NCBI GenBank assembly: GCA_942159475.1 | Contig: OW804096.1 | Coordinates: forward strand, 113,620,194-113,684,193 | From: Sthenelais limicola | Lineage: Eukaryota; Annelida; Polychaeta; Phyllodocida; Sigalionidae | Reading direction: 5' to 3' | Length of the DNA: 64,000 nt | Shown: positions 37,001-47,162 of the stretch, in pieces | Layout of the letters: each line of letters opens with the position of its first letter | Position numbering within the stretch: the first letter of the stretch is position 1 | Made by a program: the position numbers and the translations under genes | Notes under the pieces: generated by a model | Databases searched by the model: none | What the model was told of the DNA's origin: nothing | Seen by the model: only the letters and a program-made list of their open reading frames with translations

Positions 37001-37877
37001 AATATTTAGCTAGTAATATTGTCTTCCTCAACTCTTATAGGGATGACCAATACCAATAATCACCTACATATTAATTTTAACATCGTTGCCAGGGACTAAC
37101 TTTTCCTATTCATTCAGAATTGGTGGCCACAGGCATGGACCTCGACAATTCATACCTTGTAAGAAGGCTTCGACCTTTCTCAACCTCTGGACGCACCTCG
37201 GCATCACAGATTATGCTGCCACACACCATATCCCAGAACGGTCGTTTGATGTCTATCAACTTTAGAATTAGTGAAAGGGGACTGCCAGTTGTCATTCAAG
37301 TATGGAGACCACTCAGAAACAGCCAGTTCAGTTTACTAGTATCGATACCCATTGGACCATTTAATGATACTGGAACGAAAACGGTAAGTATTATATTATA
37401 GCATTTTTATTTTTAAATTGTAGATACTCCACCCCAATGCACTACAAGAGGTCGATCAGGGGTTTTGGAAATGTCATATATCACGACACTGTGGGGGAAT
37501 TAGAAATCTGTAGATCTATTTGGACTACTCGGGTAGTTTGCAAAACTTTCCACATCATTAGGCCTATAAAAACAGAATTCCGATCGGGTTAAATATTATA
37601 ATACTCTATATAATTATCTCATTTTTAGGTATCCATTGCAGACATAGAGTGTCTACAGGTGCGGAATGGTGACAAAGTTGGATTTACATACACGGGTGGA
37701 CGTTCGCCTGTTCCTTATCTGTTTGAATATGCATGGGGATTGAATTGGATATATTTCAAGAGTTATCCATCAGGAAAAGTCCATCGACTTGACGACGCTG
37801 ATTCATTTGACTCATTGCCTTTCCCGTGGTACTTCGCCATCAATACAATTATTGACAAGTTTGATAACTGTTCTTAA
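31081..37877 (+). CDS. Secreted LRR protein with mucin-like stalk and a C-terminal two-exon domain
   Basis: Four exons join in frame: 31081-31348 (ATG 31088), 31554-33927, 37118-37383 and 37629-37877 (TAA), about 1049 residues. An acceptor (TTTCATTTCAG) at 31080 implies an upstream 5' UTR exon. A signal peptide (ALAFLLLAIVFIKGANG) leads to a Cys-bearing N-cap, then about 22 LRRs of 24 residues (LxLxxNxIxxIxxxxF) around residues 120-630. An LRRCT cap starting NPLHCDCSMGW follows, then a Thr/Pro/Arg stalk (about 710-865). The last 170 residues contain VIQVWRP and NGDKVGFTYTGG, motifs I associate with an extracellular beta-sandwich-like domain of invertebrate proteins, unnamed here. There is no membrane helix or GPI signal, so it is probably secreted, perhaps for adhesion or recognition. 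Ligand unknown. The large third intron holds several retroelement fragments. Confidence 0.8.
33448..33870 (+). repeat. Coding minisatellite, 42-bp unit (14 residues), about ten copies
   Basis: The unit encodes TRPTTSTTRPTTTT, with variants in which Arg becomes Lys, or Pro-rich positions change (STIRTT, TPTTRP). Ser/Thr-Pro density is that of an O-glycosylated mucin stalk. The repeat is in frame with the LRR exon. It makes long open frames on the minus strand, which are artefacts. Copy number is likely to vary between individuals. Confidence 0.85.
35157..35390 (+). repeat. Second copy of the left block plus SINE body, without the LINE
   Basis: GAGGAGAATGGGG and AGTAAACCTAAAATGTG match 8217-8253. 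From CATTGT onward the sequence follows the SINE body seen at 10093-10300, including TTAGAGAGGCT near its end. The LINE part is absent. It sits in the third intron of the LRR gene. Confidence 0.6.
35769..35848 (-). other. Hammerhead-ribozyme-like core, probably a Penelope-like element remnant
   Basis: On the minus strand the order is a stem I arm (ATGAAC), CTGATGA, a GCCC/GGGC stem II with a 7-base loop, GAAA, a stem III candidate (CTTGT/ACAAG) and the other stem I arm (GTTCAT). This is the layout of type I hammerhead motifs described in Penelope-like retroelements. One extra A follows CTGATGA, and no UH cleavage triplet is found after stem III, so it is either decayed or a chance match. No Penelope RT or GIY-YIG domain is nearby. 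Confidence 0.3.
36290..36576 (+). pseudogene. Decayed LINE reverse transcriptase tail (CR1/L2-like)
   Basis: Broken frames contain pieces typical of the end of CR1/L2 proteins: FKTKLGQNSIRY-like text near 36450-36485, then SWNELTARQRN near 36505 and IEAFKTKYG before a TAA at 36574-36576. Several stops and a frame change separate them. It lies in the third intron of the LRR gene. Confidence 0.45.
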
Positions 37878-38872
37878 ATATAATATATTGTCTTTGTGGG
37901 AGGAGGAGGGGGATTTGTCCGTGTAAATAGCACTTATTACTTGCAACATTAATTAACGCATAATTCTGAAAAAAGATGAGAAAAATACAGTGATGATATG
38001 ATGAAAACAAATCTTGCCACCGTCCGAAATATACATGTGCTTTCTACCCGACCTTCCCATTATATTAACAGCGGTTTCATACAAATGGTATATGTGTGCA
38101 CACAACTGCATGTAAATATGTAAATATGAACTATTGTGAAAGTCGATATAACATATTTAGTATATCAACAGGACTGTTCCTAAATTATACATGAGAACCC
38201 AAGACATGTCAAAAACTCAGTTCGACTGAATTTTAAATTTTATAATATTTGATTGAACGGATGTATTAGAAGATTAAACATAGAGATAACAAACAAAAAT
38301 AGCAATTCAAATCGTGACACTTCTCTTACTTAAAAAAGATACCGCCGCTGATTCCAAGCTGCATATGAGAAAAGGTTCCTCAGACCAATCTCCACAATGA
38401 TTATGAATTATTCCACCCATAAGAAATGAAAAATCATGTAGTCGAGAAACTATCTTATATCAGTATGTACCCCACGATTTTGTTCTGCTCGTAGACGAAA
38501 TGAAGGTGGCGCGCCATAGCGGGTAGAGTAACAGAGGGGTTGTGCCGCACTGCATCGGGGTTATGGTTGCAGGTAGACGTGCACCACCCCCCGCTAGCCA
38601 CCCAAGTATATTTATTTTTCCACGCGCGTCGACTGGCCCCATTCCCCTATATTATTTATAATACGACTCGGGTATAGTGTAAATATAGCGGCCCTAACTA
38701 ATGTAGGCTATCATGGATTTCTTCTCCGACCCACCCCCTTATTCTATTCCTAGCAAATAAAAACAGCATCCTACTACTTTCGTCGTTATTTTAAACCGTA
38801 GAACTAGTCTAGACACACTAGTGATTTCTCTCTGATGTCGATGTGTAGAAGAAGGAATACCATTAGTCCCTG
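37878..38872. other. 3' flank of the LRR gene; no further gene seen
   Basis: Probable 3' UTR, then AT-rich DNA. A short GC-richer patch at about 38500-38640 has GGCGCGCC and ACGCGCGTCGAC, but no frame or motif allows a call. Confidence 0.35.
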
Positions 38873-38876
38873 TTAA

Positions 38877-39452
38877 AGGTAAATGCCAGCGTCGTCAGCA
38901 CCGCAGCAGGCGGGAATTCAAGGAACTAATACATGAAACAATAGAAGTCACAATATTTTGGTCAAACTTCGTATTGAGAAAGAATATAGTTGGGGAATAC
39001 ATAAAGCCAAGAAAACAGGATGTTATCATCTTATTTTGTATTTTAGGGATGAGTGAAGTTTACTTCCAATCACTATTGATTTCAATGGGAGAAACTCGTC
39101 ATGATACAAGCTCAGCTGAATAACTTTTTATTTAGTTCAATGACGCCATATTTCTTTTAATTGGGAGGGTAGAATAACATGTCAGCAATGTATATGCAGA
39201 ATTTAAAGAAAGTCATATGATTCAATCATCTGCTATTGGGGAAAATGCAGAAAATACCCGTTTTCCCCATAGACTTCTATAGTGAACAATAGGAAATTTC
39301 AGTGGTCCCTGAAACAAAAACTAATTCAATGACATAATTATATTTTTAGGGGGCTTTTTGGGTTTCCACAACAATGATTGTTCTTTCTAAATCCAAAGTT
39401 TAAAAACAATTCCGTGATTCATTCATTTTTTATTAAACACTGGCATTTACCT
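38877..39452. mobile_element. MITE with TTAA target duplication (Kolobok/piggyBac-like size class)
   Basis: AGGTAAATGCCAG at 38877 and its complement ending at 39452 are inverted ends, with further pairing (CGT/CAC region). Each is flanked by TTAA (38873-38876 and 39453-39456). A TTAA duplication is shared by Kolobok and piggyBac elements. At 576 bp without a coding frame it is non-autonomous. Confidence 0.7.
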
Positions 39453-39456
39453 TTAA

Positions 39457-39977
39457 TCAGTTAACATCCTCATAAAAAACCAGCTGGGCCATGGGGTTGG
39501 CTCACCTCCCTCGACCCAATTTGGGGGAAAGTCGGGAAAGTTCCTCCTGTTTTAGCTTTAATCCTCGGTATTTCTTTTACCACATACCATTAAGAGATCG
39601 GGTAACCGGCGTTTAATGACACTTAAATGACCGAAACCATCTGGCCTTCCCGCCCCCCCCCCCCCTTCCCTCTTCCCCCTTCCCTGTTAAGGAATCCGGT
39701 GCCAAACTTTTTTTTATAGTATTATTCTTTCCAATATCTATTTCTAGGTTTGTTATCTCTAGGTGGCGCCACTAGGTAAAAATTCTCTACTATAGCAAAT
39801 ACCCCTCATTGACTGTAGTTGGCGCCACTCTCTACAGACTCTCACCTTTGGTGATATGGGTAGCGATTTTAGGGCCTTACACATTACTATAATATTGAGG
39901 GGGCAGAAATATTTGTATTTAGCCCCTTATTATATAAAATGACTATTACTACACATTTTTAATCAGCCCTAGTACTA
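39457..39977. other. Spacer between two transposons
   Basis: Contains a C-rich run near 39651-39665 and two GGCGCC-centred motifs (near 39765 and 39822). No gene is seen. Confidence 0.4.
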
Positions 39978-41866
39978 TGGGAAGCCGTTGGTATATTTAT
40001 TCCTGAATTGTGGATATCAGAAATTAATTTTAGATATCCACAATTCTATTTTAGATATCCAAAATTGAATTATAGATATCCGTAATTGCCCGTGACATAT
40101 CCGAAATTAAAAATGACATATCCATAATAAAAATCTTTTAAGGATATCCAAAATTGATTTTTAGATATCAACAATACAATATCAGATATCCAAAATTAAA
40201 TTTCAGATATCCAAAATTCGAATTTCAGATATCAAGAATTGAATTGTTGATATCTGAAATTCGAATTTTGGATATCTGAAATTGAATTTTGGATATCTGA
40301 TTTAAAACTTTCTATACCTAGAATTGTGTGTGGAGGAATTAATTCTATACTTAAAATATCCAAAGTTCAAGTTTGTTATTATTTTTTTTTATACCAATTA
40401 TTAATTCATGGCTATCTAAAATTGAATGCTTAATACCAGAATTGAAAATTGAATTCTTGATATCTGAAATTGAATTCTTGATATCCATAAATCAATTCTT
40501 GATATCTGAAATTGAATTCTTGATATCCAAAATTGAATTGTGGATATCTGGAATTCAATTTTGTATATACAAAATTCGAATTTCAGATACCTAGAATTTA
40601 ATTCTTGATATCCATAAATCAATTCTTGATATCCATAAATCAATTCTGGATATCCATAAATCAATTCTGGATATCCAAAATTCGAATTTCAGATATCAAC
40701 AATTCAATTCTTGATATCCATAAATCAATTCTGGATATCCATAAATCAATTCTGGATATCCATAAATCAATTCTGGATATCCAAAATTCGAATTTCAGAT
40801 ATCAACAATTCAATTCTTGATATCCATAAATCAATTCTTGATATCAATAAATCAATTCTTGATATCCATAAATCAATTGTGGATATCCAGAATTGAATTG
40901 TTGATATCCAAAATTCGAATTTCAAATATCACCAATTCAATTCTGGATATCCATAAATCAATTCTGGATATCCATGAATCAAATATGGATATCAAAAATT
41001 TGAATTTCAGATATCAACAATTCAATTCCTGATATCCATAAATCAATTCTGGATATATATTCCCCTCTCCCAATTCTGGTTATCCCAAATTCGAATTCGG
41101 AAAAAGTATATCCATAATTCACATTCAGATATTGAATTATTGATATACTTAATTCAACTGGTATTAACCTATGTCAAATGTATGTCCATAATTCGAAAAT
41201 AAGGTGATAGAATGTACACAAATGAAATTCTGCATATCCAGAATACGAATTTTGGATATATGAATTGTTTTGGCGAATATCAGAAGTTAACTTTTCACAA
41301 CCGAAAATCAAATGTTTGCCAATAAATAAATTGTGGATATGTGACAGAGAATTGTGGATATGTGAAACTCGAATTATGGATATCTAGAATTGAATTGTGG
41401 ATATGTGAAATTCGAATTTTGGATATCAAGAATTGAATTGTGGATATCAAGAATTCGAATTTTGGATATCCAGAATTGAATTTTGGATATCAAGAATTCG
41501 AATTTTGGATATCCAGAATTGAATTTTGGATATCAAGAATTGAATTGTGGATATGTGGAATGTAATTTTGGATATGTAAAATTGGGTAAAATTAAATATA
41601 TCCAGAATTGAATTTTGGATATCCAGATTTGAATTTTGGATATCCAGAATTGAATTTTGGATATCCAGAATTGAGTTTTGGATATCTAGAATTGAATTGT
41701 GGATATCCACAATTAATTTTGGATATCCAGAATTGAATTGTGGATATCCAAAATTCAATTCTGGATATCCAAAATTAATTGTGGATATCTGTATTGTTTT
41801 TGTGGATATCCATAAAAACAATTCAGATATCCACAATTCCGGAATAAATATACCAACGGCTTCCCA
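39978..41866. mobile_element. Fold-back-like element made of short GATATC palindromic repeats, TA-flanked
   Basis: The termini are inverted repeats matching at 40 of 41 bases, starting TGGGAAGCCGTTGGTATATT, with TA on both outer sides (39976-39977 and 41867-41868). Nearly all of the 1.8-kb interior is a degenerate array of units of about 20-21 bp in which GATATCC alternates with AATTGAATT or ATAAATCAATTC. A higher-order period of 106 bp is visible between 40605 and 40817. The left part is richer in the CATAAATCAATTC form and the right part in the CAGAATTGAATT form. Every open frame here comes from the repeat. No transposase is present. Confidence 0.8.
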
Positions 41867-42078
41867 TATAGTACAGCTATATATACTTTTTTCAAGTCTT
41901 TTTCAGTCATAAATTATCAACCATAATTAACAGACATATCAAGATGATATATGAAATACTACCGAACACTTCCTAGCTCTTAACGCTAAAAACAATTAAC
42001 ACAAAGAACAACATTTTGCTTATTAATATTCATTAATAAAAACATGATAAAATCGCAATCTTTCTTCAATTAATATAT

Positions 42079-43195
42079 ACTAGCAAATACCCGTGCTTCG
42101 CATGGGATTTGCTAGTGGGACAGTGGGGCCCACATCTTCCCACTCTCCTTGTTCCCTCTCCAACCATCTGATATGTATGGAATATCTCCGAGGTAAGGGT
42201 GCTAGTAGTAGAGTGTATTGGAGATATAATATATAGTCAAGGCTTTGGTATAGCCTGAATATTATGAATAAATGAGCAGCGATTCAGTCCTGTTTAGACA
42301 TAACTTTTAATGCTGAAAACATGGTTATTTATACATGGAGAACATGTGATGCGCATGCGCGAGCATGCGTATTAATTATCCAATCAGGTTAATTAACATT
42401 CATTACCCAATGGGGTGTAACCTTACACATTAACCATGGGGGGTCCATATAATAGACCAATCGTAATCAGACATGAATATGCATAGGTTAGAGTCATGGT
42501 GGTGACTCAGAGAAACCTAACTGCTAGTGGCTCCACCTATCGTGAAGCCTCGTGACTTATGGTCTTAATGATATTCATAATTCATATTTCACACATATTA
42601 ATATTTATCGTTATGCTATTGCATAATCTTACGTAATACCTTATAATTATAAAATGAGGATAAAGCAGTCGTGACACATCTTTCTCTTTCTAGTTGTCTC
42701 TGTAAGTTAGTATCTGTATTAGCTTTCATACCTTAAATGGAACCGTTGGAAATGTTGTTGCCTCCCATTCCCTATCCCCCCACCCTCCCCCTCCCCCTGA
42801 CCTTCCCCCTCCCCCGCCCTCCCCCTTCCCCCCGCCCTCCCTCAGTAAGTTCCGATCGGTAAATTCACCATAGATATCGAACATTATCAATGCTTTCTTT
42901 ATGGTACATTGCCGAGCTTTTCGATCATTTAGACATCGAATTTTGCCATAGTATACGGTATTCCATAATATATCCACTCCTGTCCCGTAGTGAAGCAACA
43001 ATGAAGTCATGCTTTGGGTGACCCAGAAACCTGGTGTAGGGGCACTGATAGGTTTGTTTTCAGGCAGTGCTGGGGGCCCTGGATGGGGCTGCTCGATGTA
43101 AACCCATTTCTAACCCCTTTCCAGATCTGGCCAGCGGTTTCAGAGAAGATAGCGGTTTAAGGCTCCAAACCCTTATTCTATTAATATAGAGATAC
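42079..43195. repeat. Probable interspersed repeat beginning with a 38-base near-palindrome
   Basis: ACTAGCAAATACCCGTGCTT at 42079 pairs with the following GCATGGGATTTGCTAGT (to 42116). Text near 43120-43192 (CAGCGGTTTCAGAGAAGATAG, ending in TTAATATAGAGAT) looks like a retroelement 3' tail. Whether both belong to one element is uncertain. Inside are an NRF1-like GCGCATGCGC (42351-42360) and a strongly pyrimidine-rich tract at 42774-42842. Confidence 0.35.
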
Positions 43196-44214
43196 CAATG
43201 TAGTGAACCTTGGTGGTCACTGGACCAATCCAAGGGTGGGACTCTTCTGCAGGCAAATATCAGTAAATGGTGACACTAGACGAAATGGTGCAGTGGCATT
43301 CCCTTGGGAATCCTGATTCTCCCATAGGCACAAGAGCGCGCCACCAGCCACCTGGAGCGACGAAATTAGTCTAGCAAAGTTGGCTCGATGTCCCGATTTC
43401 CTATGTTTTCGTCATCCAGGTGAAAAACCAATGCCAGATTTGATATCCTCAACATTTTTAAGAAGCAAAACGTCGGGGTTCATAGTGTCTATATTGTACT
43501 AGTAATGCACATACTGTCATTTCTAGGTCTACCAGCTTCCCATGTCTAGGCCTACCAGCTTCCAATGCTTAAGCCTTCTTCCTCGCACTCGGCCGTACTC
43601 GGTATCACGCTCGTAGTGACGTCATAGCAGCCACTGTATGATGTGCAAAACATCGCCCGTGATCGGCGATCGTTTTGCACATTTAATTCAACACAAACTA
43701 AACGATTTTAATGTGTTTGTTGGTGGGCGGGATGGTGGGCAATGTCAACGTACAAAAACATTCCATATTTATGAAAGTAAATACCCCAAGACTTCCCTTC
43801 ATTCCAATCAAATTGTGACGATAGTCCAACTGGTGCCACACACCCCCCTGGATATCCGGTCAGCTATAACCGGCGTGCTATTACTAGACAATATTCCTAT
43901 ACATCTACCAAAGCCTCCAGAAATTCATTGTTTAAATTTAACTGGAAAGCAATAGAAGTGTCTGCTGCTATAACCATTTCCAAGTCATCCACGAAATATT
44001 TTGGAGTATTATGTGTGAAAGTCATATTGAAAGTTGACCCAAAGTAAACATGGCTTAGGCTTTATATACATCCACTGCTAGCTCCTCCCTTAATCTATTC
44101 AACAATCTATTAGTTCTATATGTTACCCTAATATAAGCCCCACCCTTACTCAAGACTCTTACATAACTGGTGGAGCTATTGATTAAATGATTCAAGGATC
44201 TAAACATACACCTG
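43196..44214. other. Intergenic; no gene recognised
   Basis: A 105-codon frame at 43638-43955 has no recognisable domain or splice context. Two adjacent near copies of a CTAGGYCTACCAGCTTCC phrase lie near 43523-43565. Confidence 0.35.
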
Positions 44215-45234
44215 GGGCCCGTTTCATAACTAATAGCGGAGTGGAGCGGAGTAGAAAAATAGCGGATTTCCGCTATTACGTTTCATGAGTAATAGCGGAA
44301 CGGAATTCCACTATTTTTCCGCTAAGTCTCTGCATTTTTTACGGAATTCAAAAGGGCCTCCGCAACTTTTTTTTTACTGATTTTACATGAAATAGATACC
44401 AAATAAACACTTTTTATCCTTTCTATATTTGTTCATTGCTAGTTATTATATGTTTTTAGGTGAGCATTCTTTTAAAAAACAATTTTCGACCTGAGTATTC
44501 TTGACATATTCAGGGTATTCTTATCATATGATATATTAATATCCATCCAATGCTTAACGTTTCTTCTGTACATAGAAGAGTCATGAAGTCTTGGGTGGTT
44601 GCTGGAGGAGTCTGGGGAGTCCCGCGGACCCCTTTTCAAAATTAATTTTTGTCCCCAAAATATCATCACAAATGGCTGCTAGGGGGCGCTTACTTCAATT
44701 TCATATTTCACAGAGTATGTACTGGCCAAAATACCCTACAGCTTTGTGCATATAAAATTATTTGTAGGCGATATAATTACCTTTCGTTTGATATATGTGT
44801 GAGGATCGCTAGCTATCTCAGGTATAAATGTGTTGCCATCTATCGGTATGTTTCCTACTTAGCTCTCCACCACTACTATTGCCTCCATTAGTGCTTCGCT
44901 CGTCAATATGAGCATGCAGTTGTCTTGGAATAGCGGATCCTATAGCAGGGGATAGTGGGGGATAACGGAACATAACGGAATGGAATAGGTAATAGCAATA
45001 CTTCTAGTGTCCGTTAACAATGGGAATAGTGGATCCTATGAGCGGAATATAATGGACAGGAGCGAAAAGGAGCGGAACGGAACGGGGAACAGCGGACCTT
45101 TTTTACCGGACATTGGGCCGCCCGCGGATCGGATTATGCAATGTGTTAACGGATATCCGTTATAGCTCCGCTTAAAAAAAATCTGTTAAAAATAGCGGAT
45201 AGCAGATTTCCGTTACTAGTTATGAAACAGAACC
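44215..45234. mobile_element. MITE of about 1 kb with GGGCCCGTTTCATAACTA ends, rich in AGCGGA motifs
   Basis: The left end GGGCCCGTTTCATAACTA and the right end (complement GGGTTCTGTTTCATAACTA) are inverted repeats, continuing as rTA.CGGA. A CTG or CTGG flank on both sides may be the target duplication. Ends starting GGGCCCGTTTC are common in PIF/Harbinger-type MITEs. The inner parts carry many forward AGCGGA/ACGGAA or reverse TCCGCT motifs near both ends. No transposase frame is present. Confidence 0.65.
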
Positions 45235-46262
45235 CTGGTGAGTCCATCCTCAACTAAGGCAACACCTAGTGAGTAGAGCAATCGAACAGAAACCACTACT
45301 GGCACTAAGCCACCACCTGGTGAGTGGAGCTGTCGAACAACAAACAGTAGGCCTACGTACTACTCCTCCCAAATTAAGCCTCTGGTCGCTGGTCTATTAT
45401 ATACTATAGTAACGAATGACAAACACACTTTTTTAGAGTAACAGCCCCACCCACCTCCTCCTCGGCGTAAAGCAACCAATCTCACTCACTCACCACCGAA
45501 TTTGATGTTCAATGTTATCCGGATAAACCGCGCGGGACGCATTGTTTATGTATTCAGGGTGCAGTGTGAGTGTATGCGCAATGGATGAAAGACCGTCTCT
45601 TTATTGTTTATGAGCTATAAAGAGACGTGTGAACTTAAATAAACAACAAGGTCAAAAATACTATACAGCCTAAAAGATAATAAAATAATACGTATGGGTA
45701 AAATAATGACGTAATATTGCTAAAAATTTGCACTGTGTTGTGCCACCTAATTTCATAGATTATTGACCAATCGCCTCAGTCAGTCTTCTTCTCTCCGAAG
45801 CTACTTCCCGCCGGAGAGTGCAAGGCAAGTAGAAATTGGATTGACAGAGGTTTGATTGTTTCTTTTTTTCATTCATATATTGTGTAACTTTCTGTGTGGG
45901 ATGATTCATATTAACTGACCTTCATCGGGGGTCCTACCCAATGCTTTGGTCAATGAGTAATTCTCAAAATGACTTGAAAACGAACATAAAAACTCGCCAT
46001 AATCGTGCGATTGTCAAACACTGACAGTCGGATGCGGTTTTCGGTGCACAAGCTTCATCCAGTGCTTCTCGTGCATCTTGGCAGACATCCCGATATTTTG
46101 TCCGAAGTTCTATTAGAAAGGTTTCCACTCGGCTGATTGGAGACTTCGATCTCATTCATATGCGGTTAACTGAGCTATGTGTCCTCCATTCTACGTTTTA
46201 ATGTTGTTATGTACGCAGTTATCGAAACCGAAGTTCTAGTCTAGACGAGTGTAGACTAGTGA
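45235..46262. other. Intergenic; no gene recognised
   Basis: The frame on the minus strand at 45964-46155 is short and without a motif. An ATAAAGAGACG phrase recurs in inverted form near 45592-45625. The sequence may contain distal regulatory DNA of the Tudor gene. Confidence 0.35.
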
Positions 46263-46709
46263 TATTTGGTTGATCGCTGGCTTAAGTTAACTTTGCTTTG
46301 TTATCAGATAAGTTGAGTAATAATGCGCACATCAGAATATAAACATTTAACAAAGGTATCATGCTCTCGGGTCGTTATCATATCTTGACAAATCCCTGTA
46401 TTGCAATAAAATGTGATCACTTTGGTTGATCGCTGGCTTAAGTTAACTTTGTCTTTGCTTTGTTATCAGATAAGTTGAGTAATAATGCGCACATCAGACT
46501 ATAAACATTTAACAAAGGTATCATGCTCTCGGGTCGTTATCATATCTTGACAAATCCCTGTATTGCAATAAAATGTGATCACTTTGGTTGATCGCTGGCT
46601 TAAGTTAACTTTGCTTTGTTATCAGATAATTTGAGTAATAATGCGCACATCAGACTATAAACATTTAACAAAGATACCATGCTCTCGGGTCGTTATAATA
46701 TCTTGACAA
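46263..46709. repeat. Three tandem copies of a 156-162 bp unit
   Basis: The phrase TTTGGTTGATCGCTGG starts at 46265, 46421 and 46583. The copies are nearly identical; the second has six extra bases (GTCTTT), and the third ends after TATCTTGACAAAT. Near identity points to recent duplication. It sits about 0.5 kb upstream of the first recognised exon of the Tudor gene. Confidence 0.85.
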
Positions 46710-47162
46710 ATAAATGTCAGGGGTGTGATCTTTTTAGTGTTAGTGTTTATTGTTCTACCTCAATTCAATACTCAATCTGCACGTAACATAAAGGACTCCG
46801 CTAAGTAAAACTAAAAGAACCCTTCATAAGTTATAAGGGCAGTATTTAAAGGCTAAGACTATAAGTGCCCATACTCTTGAGTCTTGTTACGGCTTCATGT
46901 CTAAAATATGTTAAAAGGAAGAAACAGGAATCGAAGAGATGTTCGAATGACTGGTTAAAATTTAAATCTTACTTATAAGGCTAATTAGCTGGTAACCAAA
47001 CCCTTGTGTTGGAGGATCATGACGAATAAAGAGATCATCTATGTACCGGTACCGTATGATAGTTAACTTACGGTACCGGCAGTACGTAAAATACTCGTGG
47101 AATCTTTGTATTCTCCTCACCGATGTGTTGTTGCAATTAATGGCAACCTCAAATACTTTCAG
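46710..47162. other. Immediate 5' flank of the first recognised Tudor-gene exon
   Basis: No TATA box or RING exon could be identified. AAATACTTTCAG at 47151-47162 has the form of a splice acceptor, so part of this is probably intron. Confidence 0.4.

Noticed and set aside
40373..41912. Several overlapping open frames on both strands with ISINQFWISI-like repeats
   Set aside because: They are read-through of the GATATC palindrome array and have no independent evidence of coding.
43638..43955. 105-codon frame as a small gene
   Set aside because: No recognisable motif, signal peptide or splice sites.
46263..46709. CRISPR-like array
   Set aside because: Only three long contiguous units without spacers, in an animal genome; it is an ordinary tandem duplication.
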